A stretch of 17,483 nucleotides of DNA, from positions 1-17,483 of the forward strand of contig JBNLGG010000079.1 in assembly GCA_050305935.1 (NCBI GenBank), read 5' to 3'. The DNA is from CAJXNP01 sp050305935. GTDB lineage: Bacteria > Bacteroidota > Bacteroidia > Cytophagales > Cyclobacteriaceae. Shown piece by piece: positions 1 to 7,417 of the stretch. Within the stretch, counting starts at the first letter, position 1. Each line of letters starts with the position of its first letter. The notes below the pieces were generated by a model. That model saw only the letters and a program-made list of their open reading frames with translations, ran no database searches and had not been told where the DNA came from. The translations under genes and the position numbers were made by a program.

Positions 1-587
1 ACATTTGCCCTAACCAGGCTGTCAGTCGATGGGTGAAACAGGTATTGATCTGCGTACATGGCCACCATGTTTTCAAAGTCGTCCTCCATCATCTGAAGGA
101 ATGATTGGTATTGCTTGAGTTCTTCTGGCGAAAACTCTAGCCCTACGTATTTGAAATTATCGATGCCAATAATGCCCTTAATATTTTTATGGTTCCGGAT
201 TGCTGTTTCCAGCACAACGTCGCCGCTCATCGAGTGCCCGATCAGTACTACATTTTTAAGATTCAATTTCTCAATAAAGGCAATGACATCCTTGCTATAT
301 TCCTCAATCGACCAGTTATTTCTGCGGGCGGTGGAATGTCCAAAACCGGGAAGGTCAATGGCCAGCACATCATAATTTTCACTAAAATGGCTGATCTGTT
401 CCTCCCAATAGTTTTTGTTGATACCCCAACCGTGAATGAACAAAAGGGTAGTTTTTCCTTTTCCGTTCCGGATGTAGTTGATGGAGGTGGAGTCATTTCT
501 TAAAGAAACCGTTTCGATTTTTGTCTGGGCGTTTAGATAAGTAGCATACATAAGCATTAGGGTTAATAGCGAGATAAATTTTTTCAT
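1..587 (-). CDS. Secreted alpha/beta hydrolase, C-terminus cut by window edge
   Basis: Reading the minus strand from the ATG at 587 gives an open frame of about 195 residues that runs off the left edge without a stop. Residues 1-20 form a signal peptide (MKKF start, hydrophobic core, cleavage probably after LNA before QTK), so the enzyme should act in the periplasm or outside the cell. The core has the alpha/beta hydrolase landmarks: oxyanion-hole HGWG at 52-55, DLPGFGHS at 78-85, and the nucleophile elbow GHSMSG with Ser119. The acid and histidine of the triad lie beyond the window. The substrate cannot be told; the fold covers esterases, lipases, haloperoxidases and others. It diverges from the transporter at 877, with a hairpin pair between them. 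The fold is secure, the specific function is not. Confidence 0.85.
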   Translation of the reverse strand, partial: MKKFISLLTLMLMYATYLNAQTKIETVSLRNDSTSINYIRNGKGKTTLLFIHGWGINKNYWEEQISHFSENYDVLAIDLPGFGHSTARRNNWSIEEYSKDVIAFIEKLNLKNVVLIGHSMSGDVVLETAIRNHKNIKGIIGIDNFKYVGLEFSPEELKQYQSFLQMMEDDFENMVAMYADQYLFHPSTDSLVRAN

Positions 588-672
588 AGCTTTTCTAATT
601 GTTATGCATGATACCATCACCCTGTGTCAACCTTATGTCAGTAGTCGTTTCAGATCAATCATTTATCCCCCA

Positions 673-806
673 GTCGCTCGGCTCCAGCCGAGTGACGACT
701 ACGCAGTAGGCCTCTGGCGGGGCTGCGATGAGAGATTCATTTGCAGCTCCAAGGATTCAAGCTAAAAGCTTCAAACATATTCATTGCTCGGCTGGAACCG
801 AGCAAT
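673..806. repeat. REPIN-like pair of inverted hairpins
   Basis: There are two GC-rich hairpins. The first has arms 673-683 and 686-696 (11 bp with one G:T). The second has a perfect 9-bp stem, 783-791 with 798-806. The reverse complement of the first core (675-692) matches the second core (786-803) at 16 of 18 positions, so they are inverted copies of one unit. Between them is a weaker stem (719-726 with 743-750). This is the geometry of REP doublets (REPINs) mobilised by RAYT transposases. No transposase is nearby, and family membership is inferred from architecture only. Confidence 0.6.
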
Positions 807-876
807 TGACTAACACCCTTTTACAAACAATCCCAATTTATTGGTTAATTTAAAGCTCACTTACCAATCCATTTGA

Positions 877-2244
877 ATGAACAAAAAAAGACTTTTCCAG
901 CTACTAGGGCCGATTGCATTTATTGTTATTCAGTCAATTCATTTTGAAGGGTTGAGCGTGGAAGGACAGGCGGTATTGGCCAGCGCTTCCTGGGTTGCTA
1001 TCTGGTGGATCACGGAGGCAGTGGAACTGGAAGTAACCTCCTTGTTGCCCATTCTTTTATTACCTCTTTCCGGTGGACTGCCTATCGGCACGACCACCAT
1101 GTCGTATGGGCACCCTTTCATTTTTCTTTTTATGGGAGGCTTTATCATTGGCCTGGCAATCGAGCGCTGGGGCCTTCATAAACGGATTGCATTTGGCATC
1201 ATCAGGATGGTGGGGCTCAGCGAGAAGCGGATCGTGCTGGGCTTCATGCTGGCAACCGCCTTTCTCTCCATGTGGATTTCCAATACGGCCACGGCCATCA
1301 TGATGCTTCCCATCGGTGTGTCGGTCATCAGGCAATTTGATGACAACGCTAATTTCTCACTCAGCCTGATGCTGGGCATCGGCTATGCGGCATCTATCGG
1401 TGGTATGGCTACCCTCATCGGCACGCCGCCGAATATCATTTTTGCCGGAGTGGTAAGGGATTCGCTTGGCCAGGAAATCTCCTTTTACGAATGGATAAAA
1501 TTTGCTTTTCCTTTTTCAGTCATTTTGCTATTTGCAGTTTGGTGGTATTTGACCAGAAAATCGAAAACCCTCGCCACTACCTTTTCAGGTGAAACTTTCC
1601 GCGGCCTCCCACCCATTTCGAAACCCGAAGTGCGGGTTTTAGTTGTTTTCATAGTCATCGCCTTCTTATGGATTACCCGCTCCTTTCTCCTGAATAAAAT
1701 ATTTCCGGAAATCGATGATACCATTATTGCCGTATCCGGCGCGTTGATCTTGTTCGTCATTCCCTCGGGATCAGGCGAGGGAAACCTGATGGGCTGGAAA
1801 ACAGCTGCGAAACTACCATGGGGAATACTCCTTATTTTCGGGGCCGGTCTGGCAATAGCCAAAGGATTTTCAGATACCGATCTGGCTACATGGCTGGCTG
1901 GCCGGTTCTTAACCTTACAGGGAGTGCCGGTCTGGATCATTTTAATACTCGTGATCGCAGGGATCAATTTTCTCACCGAGATCACCTCCAACACTGCCAC
2001 AGCCAGCATGGTACTGCCCATTCTAATTTCCCTGGGTACCTCCCTCGGTGTCTCACCCATGCCCCTGATGGCCGGAGCCGTGCTTGCCTCGTCATGTGCG
2101 TTTATGCTGCCCGTAGCCACTCCACCGAATGCGATTGTGTTTAGTTCGGGCAAGGTCAAAATCCATGAAATGGTACGGACCGGCGTATGGTTGAACCTGG
2201 TTTCGATCCTGTTGATTTTTCTGGCAATAGAGTTTTGGTTTTAG
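877..2244 (+). CDS. SLC13/DASS-family sodium:anion symporter
   Basis: A 455-residue polytopic inner-membrane protein, the usual length for bacterial DASS transporters such as VcINDY. It shows the family's two-fold inverted repeat. The first half has SNT at 135-137 followed by GTPPN at 182-186; the second has SNT at 371-373 followed by ATPPN at 414-418. In characterised members the SNT motifs and adjoining loops bind the substrate carboxylates and Na+, so sodium-coupled uptake of dicarboxylates, citrate, or sulfate is likely. The sequence does not decide which anion. The ATG at 877 is the first good start and begins directly before the first hydrophobic helix. No Shine-Dalgarno is visible, as is normal for Bacteroidota. 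It appears monocistronic: the next gene is about 150 nt away and functionally unrelated. Confidence 0.9.
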   Translation: MNKKRLFQLLGPIAFIVIQSIHFEGLSVEGQAVLASASWVAIWWITEAVELEVTSLLPILLLPLSGGLPIGTTTMSYGHPFIFLFMGGFIIGLAIERWGLHKRIAFGIIRMVGLSEKRIVLGFMLATAFLSMWISNTATAIMMLPIGVSVIRQFDDNANFSLSLMLGIGYAASIGGMATLIGTPPNIIFAGVVRDSLGQEISFYEWIKFAFPFSVILLFAVWWYLTRKSKTLATTFSGETFRGLPPISKPEVRVLVVFIVIAFLWITRSFLLNKIFPEIDDTIIAVSGALILFVIPSGSGEGNLMGWKTAAKLPWGILLIFGAGLAIAKGFSDTDLATWLAGRFLTLQGVPVWIILILVIAGINFLTEITSNTATASMVLPILISLGTSLGVSPMPLMAGAVLASSCAFMLPVATPPNAIVFSSGKVKIHEMVRTGVWLNLVSILLIFLAIEFWF

Positions 2245-2396
2245 ACAAAAGAAATTTGTTAAAAGCAATGTAACTTGTAGGAAACAGTTTTGGAACAAAA
2301 TAAGTGACAACTCCCAATCCCCGGTGACAAAAATCACCCAGACAGCAGCTATCCGGAGGCATCTTTGGCTAGACTATTAAAACTTATTATTATCAA

Positions 2397-2441
2397 ATGA
2401 AAAATTTAATTGGGTTAGACAAAACAAAAAGTTAAGAATTA
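2397..2441 (+). other. Original 5' end of dps, cut off by an in-frame TAA
   Basis: From the ATG at 2397 the frame reads MKNLIGLDKTKS, then TAA (2433-2435), then ELAV, and continues without a shift into the Dps frame. This leader looks like the normal N-terminal tail of Bacteroidota Dps proteins, where a Lys or Gln would be expected at the stop. One base change (AAA or CAA to TAA) would explain it. It is therefore treated as the lost start of the downstream gene, not a separate peptide; a sequencing error is the main alternative. Confidence 0.6.
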
Positions 2442-2864
2442 GCAGTGTTGTTGAATGATCTCCTTGCCAATTATTCGGCGTTCTACCAAAATACCAGAGG
2501 ATTTCATTGGAACATCAAGGGCGAGAAGTTTTTTGAACTGCATCTGAAATTTGAAGAATTGTACAATGACCTTTTTACCAAAATTGATGAAGTGGCCGAA
2601 CGGATATTGACACTGGAGCATACGCCTGACCACAAATTTTCCGAATACCTAGGCGCCTCCGACATCAAGGAAAGCAATGAGGTGACAGATGGGAGAAAAG
2701 CTGTTTCCCAGATACTGGACTCTTTTTCGATCCTTCTACAAAAACAACGGGTGATCCTTTCACTTTCAGGGGAAATAGACGACGAAGGAACCAACGCATT
2801 GATGAGCGATTACATCAGAGAGCAGGAAAAGCTGGTCTGGATGTATTCGGCGTATCTTGATTAA
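2442..2864 (+). CDS. dps: Dps-family ferritin-like protein, N-terminally interrupted
   Basis: Dps dodecamers oxidise Fe2+ using H2O2, store the iron and shield DNA during stress. In the conservative 139-residue version starting at the TTG at 2445, the inter-subunit ferroxidase ligands are all present with family spacing: His21, His33, Glu37, Asp48 and Glu52. The C-terminal helices (REQEKLVWMYSAYLD) are also intact. The natural ATG at 2397 is separated from this part by a TAA, so translation would need the GTG at 2442 or a TTG at 2445 or 2448, all within a few codons. Such a product loses the flexible tail and the first turn of helix A but keeps the four-helix bundle, so partial function is possible. 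The coding potential is clear; whether the allele is expressed is not. Confidence 0.75.
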   Translation, partial: AVLLNDLLANYSAFYQNTRGFHWNIKGEKFFELHLKFEELYNDLFTKIDEVAERILTLEHTPDHKFSEYLGASDIKESNEVTDGRKAVSQILDSFSILLQKQRVILSLSGEIDDEGTNALMSDYIREQEKLVWMYSAYLD

Positions 2865-2897
2865 AATAGTGAAAGCCATTCACAAAAGTAATTCAAT

Positions 2898-2974
2898 TCC
2901 CGGACCCGTTCCGGGATCTGTGGCAACAAGGGTAGAACTACCAAATAGGAAAAGATGCCGGAACAAGTCCGGCA
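2898..2974. repeat. Second REPIN-like hairpin pair
   Basis: Two hairpins share one layout of a 7-bp stem and 5-nt loop: 2898-2904 with 2910-2916, and 2956-2962 with 2968-2974. The reverse complement of the second aligns with the first at 21 of 27 positions including flanks. One stem pair is swapped compensatorily (C:G against G:C), which argues that the structure is maintained. The stem sequence (TCCGGGA type) differs from the 673-806 pair, so this would be a different REP family in the same genome. It lies in the 296-nt gap before the amidoligase operon. Confidence 0.6.
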
Positions 2975-3100
2975 ATTACTTCCTGACTTTTGAGATTGGC
3001 TTTTAACACCATAACCGTTTGATTTTCAATAAAAAGATTTGCTAATATTCTCAATTTATCGGACGCGACTTTTGCCAAAAAAATTCGATCAACAGCTATA

Positions 3101-3129
3101 TTGTTAAATAATTATTTTACATACATTTA
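3101..3129 (+). promoter_or_regulatory. Candidate promoter for the amidoligase operon
   Basis: TTG at 3101-3103, an 18-nt spacer and TACATTTA at 3122-3129 match the Bacteroidota promoter pattern (TTG, about 17-23 nt, TAnnTTTG) with one mismatch in the -7 box. This places transcription start about 25-30 nt before the ATG at 3161. The surroundings are AT-rich, so a chance match is possible. Confidence 0.4.
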
Positions 3130-3160
3130 CACGAATTTACCTCATGTCTCCATGGCATAA

Positions 3161-3883
3161 ATGAAACTGAAAATAGACATTAAGGAGCAGCCGGACGACT
3201 CAACCTGCGGCCCTACTTGCCTTCACTCTGTTTACAATTACCTGGATTATCATATTAGCCTCGAAGACGTTATCCACTCTGTGAAAACCTTGGACGACGG
3301 AGGGACGCTGGCTGTTTTGCTTGGACAAGATGCGCTGCGAAAAGGATTCGACACCGAGCTCTATTCTTACAACCTTAAAATATTTGACCCCTCATGGGCT
3401 GGATTAGATGCCAGCGAACTGATCTTCAAGCTGGAGGAACAATTGAAACACAAAAAAGGAAAAAAATTTACCGATGCTTCGCACGCATATATTGAATACC
3501 TACGCCTTGGCGGAAAAATCAGCTTTGACAACCTTACCACGAAGATCATTAAGAAATACTTGTCAGAAGGCTGGCCAGTTCTGACCGGTTTAAGTGCAAC
3601 CTACCTGTATCAGACACAAAGGGAATATTATACTTCCCATACCAAGTCCATCTACGATGACCTGCGAGGTGAGCCCCTGGGCCACTTCGTCGTTCTTTCG
3701 GGCGTAAAAGGTAATAAAATCTATGTGGCAGATCCCTACAGGGGAAACCCATTCACCCGCGACCATCATTATAGCGTTAATGTGGATCGTCTTTTAAACG
3801 CCATTTTGTTGGGCATAATCACGTATGATGCTAACTTATTAGTAATTAAACTAAAAAATGAAAAAAATCGTCGTCGTCACTAA
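3161..3883 (+). CDS. C39-like (papain-fold) cysteine peptidase
   Basis: A 240-residue soluble protein without a signal peptide or membrane segment. The C39 catalytic set is visible: Gln10 (oxyanion hole) and nucleophile Cys16 in QPDDSTCGPTC, His175 in GHFVVLSG, and Asp191 in YVADPYRG. Unlike bacteriocin exporters, where C39 is fused to an ABC transporter, this is a stand-alone cytoplasmic domain. It is the first gene of four; its last 26 nt overlap the start of the ATP-grasp gene at 3858, implying coupled translation. From memory, in Gammaproteobacteria related peptidases are fused to a GNAT domain and also sit beside RimK-like and GCS2 ligases. The likely role is hydrolysis or trimming of the amide-linked product or its carrier (inference). 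The ATG at 3161 sits just ahead of the conserved N-terminal Gln/Cys block, so the start is secure. Confidence 0.85.
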   Translation: MKLKIDIKEQPDDSTCGPTCLHSVYNYLDYHISLEDVIHSVKTLDDGGTLAVLLGQDALRKGFDTELYSYNLKIFDPSWAGLDASELIFKLEEQLKHKKGKKFTDASHAYIEYLRLGGKISFDNLTTKIIKKYLSEGWPVLTGLSATYLYQTQREYYTSHTKSIYDDLRGEPLGHFVVLSGVKGNKIYVADPYRGNPFTRDHHYSVNVDRLLNAILLGIITYDANLLVIKLKNEKNRRRH

Positions 3884-5324
3884 TCCAAAAAACTTCCATT
3901 TAAATATCAGTGGCGTGGAGGTGATTTCTGAGAAAGACTACCTGACCCGACCGGAATTGGCCGACCTGAAAAATGCCAAAGTGTTTAACCTCTGCAATGA
4001 ATATAAATACCAAACGCGGGGGTATTACGTATCTCTTCTGGCGGAGGCAAGGGGGCATAAACCCATCCCGAGCATAAAAAACATCCAGGACATCAAAGCG
4101 CCCACCATGGTACGCGTACTCTCTGACGAACTGGATGCACTCATTCAAAAAAGCTTTAAAAACATCAAGTCAAAGGAGTTTATCCTTTCCATCTATTTTG
4201 GCAAAAACGTTTCCAAACAATACGACAAATTAAGCCAGGAATTACACCTGCTATTTCAAACGCCCTTGATCAGGGCAAAATTTGTTCATACTAAAAAATG
4301 GGTGTTAAGCAGCGTTCGGCCAATAACATTTGGCGAACTACCCCCTGGGCACCTGGAATATGTGCAGCAATTTGCCGAGGAATATTTTGGCAGGAAACGC
4401 TTTACGTCGCAAAAGCAAACGAGATATCTGTACGATTTGGCCATATTGATCGATCCCGAAGAAGCTTCACCCCCATCCGACGCGCGGGCGCTCGCTAAGT
4501 TTGAGGAAGCAGCGGAAAAACTCGGTTTTTATGTGGAGCGGATTACCAAAAAAGATTTTAACCGGCTGGCGGAGTTTGACGCCCTGTTCATTCGTACGAC
4601 GACCTTTGTTAATCATTATTCCTATCGGTTTGCCAGAAAAGCGCAGTCGGAAGGTATGGCCGTGATCGATGATCCTGAATCGATCTTAAAATGTACCAAT
4701 AAGGTTTATCTGACGGAACTATTGAATAACGCCAAAATTCCCATACCTAAAACCATCATTGTCCACTCCGAAAATAAGGATACACTGTCGGTATCGCTCG
4801 GCTTTCCTTGCGTACTAAAGCTCCCTGACTCCTCATTTTCCCAAGGGGTTAAAAAGGTGAACAATAACGAGGAACTACAGAAACAACTGGCCATTATGCT
4901 CAACGAATCTGACCTCGTCATTGCGCAGGAATACCGCCCGACTGATTTTGACTGGCGGATTGGTTTTATTGACGGGGAGCCACTTTACGCTTGCAAATAC
5001 TTCATGGCCCGTGGACACTGGCAAATCATAAATTGGGATACAAAAAACAAACGCGATTCGCAGGGAAGATCAAAGGGATTCAGGTTTGATGAAGTGCCCG
5101 AACATGTCATCAAAATCGCAAAAAAAGCGGTGAAGCTAATTGGAAATGGATTGTACGGGGTGGATGTGAAAGAAATTGATGGCAAAGCCTATATCATCGA
5201 GGTGAACGACAACCCAAGTATTGACGGAGGCATCGAGGAAGAAATACTCAAGGATGAATTATATAAAATCATTATCCAGTCGCTGCTAAAAAGAATCGAA
5301 TCAAACCTGAAAGGAATCAAGTAG
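3858..5324 (+). CDS. RimK-like ATP-grasp amide ligase with RLAN-like N-terminal domain
   Basis: A 488-residue predicted ATP-dependent carboxylate-amine ligase. Residues 1 to about 185 form an extra alpha/beta domain resembling the RLAN (RimK-like ATP-grasp N-terminal) family. About 188-280 is the pre-ATP-grasp Rossmann-like part, and about 280-480 is the ATP-grasp fold. Key elements are Lys321 in CVLKLPDSSFSQGV (nucleotide-binding Lys and flexible loop), ITCEH-independent DFDWRIG at 363-369, and the metal-binding Asp436, Glu448 and Asn450 in GVDVKE and EVNDNP. Relatives join an amino acid to a carboxylate through an acyl-phosphate (RimK adds Glu to ribosomal protein S6). The length is well above RimK's roughly 300 residues because of the N-terminal domain. 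It overlaps the C39 gene by 26 nt and ends 1 nt before the GCS2 gene. The ligase fold is very likely; acceptor and donor are unknown. Confidence 0.9.
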   Translation: MKKIVVVTNPKNFHLNISGVEVISEKDYLTRPELADLKNAKVFNLCNEYKYQTRGYYVSLLAEARGHKPIPSIKNIQDIKAPTMVRVLSDELDALIQKSFKNIKSKEFILSIYFGKNVSKQYDKLSQELHLLFQTPLIRAKFVHTKKWVLSSVRPITFGELPPGHLEYVQQFAEEYFGRKRFTSQKQTRYLYDLAILIDPEEASPPSDARALAKFEEAAEKLGFYVERITKKDFNRLAEFDALFIRTTTFVNHYSYRFARKAQSEGMAVIDDPESILKCTNKVYLTELLNNAKIPIPKTIIVHSENKDTLSVSLGFPCVLKLPDSSFSQGVKKVNNNEELQKQLAIMLNESDLVIAQEYRPTDFDWRIGFIDGEPLYACKYFMARGHWQIINWDTKNKRDSQGRSKGFRFDEVPEHVIKIAKKAVKLIGNGLYGVDVKEIDGKAYIIEVNDNPSIDGGIEEEILKDELYKIIIQSLLKRIESNLKGIK

Positions 5325-5325
5325 C

Positions 5326-6534
5326 ATGTACCATCTCTTTGAAGTCACCGGTATCGAGCTGGAATATATGATTGTCGACCGGGATACCCTCCAAATAAGG
5401 CCGATTGCTGATAAAATCATCCTCCCAAAAAGCGATAACAAATCAGATGTATTGAATGGTGATGTGGACTGGTCCAATGAACTGGTATCGCATGTTATGG
5501 AAATAAAAACCCATGCCCCTACCAAAAGCTTGCTGGGCTGGGACAAAAAATTCCATGCAAACATCAGGGAAATCAATCAATTACTAAAGGCGGAAAACAG
5601 CATGCTGTTGCCCACCGGTACACATCCTTTCATGGATCCGCACAAGGAGACTGTCATCTGGCCACACGAGTTCAATGAGATCTATGCCTTGTACGATTCG
5701 ATCTTCAATTGCCAGGGCCATGGCTGGTCTAATGTGCAGAGCATGCACATCAACCTGCCATTTTATGGCGACGAAGAGTTTGCGAGGCTTCATGCTGCGA
5801 TCCGGATCGTGCTGCCCCTGATACCATCGCTTTGTGCCAGCACTCCTATTGTAGACGGAAAAACCACAGGATTTGCAGATACACGACTGGAATATTACCG
5901 TCACAATCAAAAGAAAATACCCAGCATAGCCGGTAAGATCATTCCCGAAAGGGCGTTTTCCAAAAGAGAATACTATCAGCAAATATTTGACCTGATCATT
6001 GGGGATATAAAGCCTTATGACAAGGATGGTATCCTGGATCATCATTTCCTTAACTCCAGGGGCGCCATCAGCCGGTTTGATCGGGGGGCGATTGAAATCC
6101 GCCTGATCGATCTGCAGGAATCCCCGAAAGCAGACCTCGCCATTGCCGGATTTTTCATCCAACTGATCAAATTGCTGACCGAAGAAAAATGGAGCCCACT
6201 TGCATATCAGCAAAGCGCCCACGAAGATTCACTATTCCACACGCTACTGGATGGAATCAAATACGGGGATAAACAAACGATCAAAAACAAATACATTCTC
6301 AAATCATTTGGAATCAATTCCATATTCGTACCGGCAAAAGAATTTTGGGAAACCATGCTTAAAGAAATTGAGCCGGAAGATTCTGTGGGCGAAGTGATTG
6401 AACATATTGTCCAGCATGGCAATCTTTCCTCACGTGTACTGAAGTCGTTAGATACCAGCGCTTCCAGCAAATCCATCGCCGACACCTACAAAAAGCTCGG
6501 ACATTGCCTCGAAGAAAATGAGCTTTTCGCCTAA
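5326..6534 (+). CDS. GCS2-type glutamate-cysteine ligase-like carboxylate-amine ligase
   Basis: A 402-residue member of the glutamine-synthetase-like GCS2 family (YbdK/EgtA relatives), which activates a gamma-carboxyl, usually of Glu, with ATP and condenses it with an amine. Visible motifs are the metal and substrate acidic strand GIELEY (Glu11, Glu13), THPF at 99-102, QSMHINLPF at 138-146 (the position of the family's HVHVG-like strand), and RGAIEIRLID at 253-262 with the catalytic Arg/Glu/Arg pattern. It starts 1 nt after the ATP-grasp stop and overlaps the next gene by 17 nt. Classical glutathione synthesis is unlikely because the partners are a C39 peptidase and an N-formylglutamate-amidohydrolase-like enzyme. 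A gamma-glutamyl-type first condensation, extended or attached by the ATP-grasp enzyme, is the best guess. Confidence 0.88.
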   Translation: MYHLFEVTGIELEYMIVDRDTLQIRPIADKIILPKSDNKSDVLNGDVDWSNELVSHVMEIKTHAPTKSLLGWDKKFHANIREINQLLKAENSMLLPTGTHPFMDPHKETVIWPHEFNEIYALYDSIFNCQGHGWSNVQSMHINLPFYGDEEFARLHAAIRIVLPLIPSLCASTPIVDGKTTGFADTRLEYYRHNQKKIPSIAGKIIPERAFSKREYYQQIFDLIIGDIKPYDKDGILDHHFLNSRGAISRFDRGAIEIRLIDLQESPKADLAIAGFFIQLIKLLTEEKWSPLAYQQSAHEDSLFHTLLDGIKYGDKQTIKNKYILKSFGINSIFVPAKEFWETMLKEIEPEDSVGEVIEHIVQHGNLSSRVLKSLDTSASSKSIADTYKKLGHCLEENELFA

Positions 6535-7204
6535 CACAATCAAGTGGATCATTACCTGCGAGCATGCGGGAAACAAAATCCCCCATGACTACCTTCCCTA
6601 TTTCAAGGGCGCCGAAGAAATTCTCAGGACTCATCGTGGAATGGACATCGGTGTCAAAGAAGCATTTAACCAGTTCTTAAAAAAGGCAGACTTTTACCTG
6701 ATCAATCACCAATCGCGTCTCCTGATCGAATTTAACCGGTCCCTTCATCACAAAGACCTGTTTTCTGAGTTCAGCAAATCCCTCCACATGGATGAGAAGG
6801 AACACCTGATCCACCATTACTACCTACCTTACCGCAGACGGCTGGAGAAAAAGATTAGCGAATTTATTTCCGGGAAAAATGATGTCATTCACTTATCGAT
6901 CCATTCCTTTACGCCAGTACTCAATGACGAAGTGAGAAACGCAGATATCGGACTCCTTTATGACTCGCGGAAGATAGAGGAACGCCACTTTTGTGTAGAA
7001 TGGAAAAGAAACATTGACGCCCATCAGGCTAAATACAAAACCCGCTTAAACTATCCCTACCTGGGAAAAGCAGATGGGCTCACCACCTACCTCAGAAACG
7101 TTTTTCCGTCCCATTACATTGGCGTGGAAGTAGAGCTAAACCAAAAACTTGCTACGAATTTTACTGAAATGGCGAGAGTACTTGTCGATTGCCTCCCAAA
7201 GTAA
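6518..7204 (+). CDS. N-formylglutamate amidohydrolase-like zinc hydrolase
   Basis: A 228-residue cytoplasmic protein of the N-formylglutamate amidohydrolase (HutG-type FGase) fold, a zinc amidohydrolase related to M14 carboxypeptidases. Matching motifs are CEHAGNKIP at 14-22 (His16), HRGMDIG at 39-45 (Asp43), SRLLIEFNRS at 66-75 (substrate-binding Arg67 and NR), SIHSF at 127-131 (His129) and RNADIGLLYD at 140-149. No histidine-degradation genes are nearby, so a role in hut catabolism is unlikely. As the last gene of the overlapping operon it more likely cleaves an N-acyl-glutamate or gamma-glutamyl amide made by the two ligases. The ATG at 6518 lies inside the last codons of the GCS2 gene (17-nt overlap), giving translational coupling. 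The family call is firm, the substrate inferred. Confidence 0.87.
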   Translation: MSFSPNTIKWIITCEHAGNKIPHDYLPYFKGAEEILRTHRGMDIGVKEAFNQFLKKADFYLINHQSRLLIEFNRSLHHKDLFSEFSKSLHMDEKEHLIHHYYLPYRRRLEKKISEFISGKNDVIHLSIHSFTPVLNDEVRNADIGLLYDSRKIEERHFCVEWKRNIDAHQAKYKTRLNYPYLGKADGLTTYLRNVFPSHYIGVEVELNQKLATNFTEMARVLVDCLPK

Positions 7205-7417
7205 CTGGTCTGCCACTAAGAGACCCGAAATAAAACGTTCAGATTTCTCATGTTACATTTAAGTTTGATAAAGACCTACCATTTACCTGTCCTTGATCAA
7301 TTTATTGGCTTTACAGGCAAAACATTATATATCATTAATCCGAACAAATTGATTATCTGGCTTTAATTCTTACTACGGGGATTGTATATTCATCCCAAAT
7401 ACATCATTGCGAAGCCT

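Noticed and set aside
1485..2159. Long antisense frame opposite the SLC13 transporter
   Set aside because: It lies wholly within a well-supported gene on the other strand; its sequence is low in hydrophobic structure and reflects codon bias of the real gene.
2323..2338. GGTGA/TCACC hairpin after the transporter gene as terminator
   Set aside because: The stem is 5 bp and no T-run follows.
5584..6222. 212-codon antisense frame inside the GCS2 gene
   Set aside because: It is the mirror of a gene with clear catalytic motifs and has no recognisable domain of its own.
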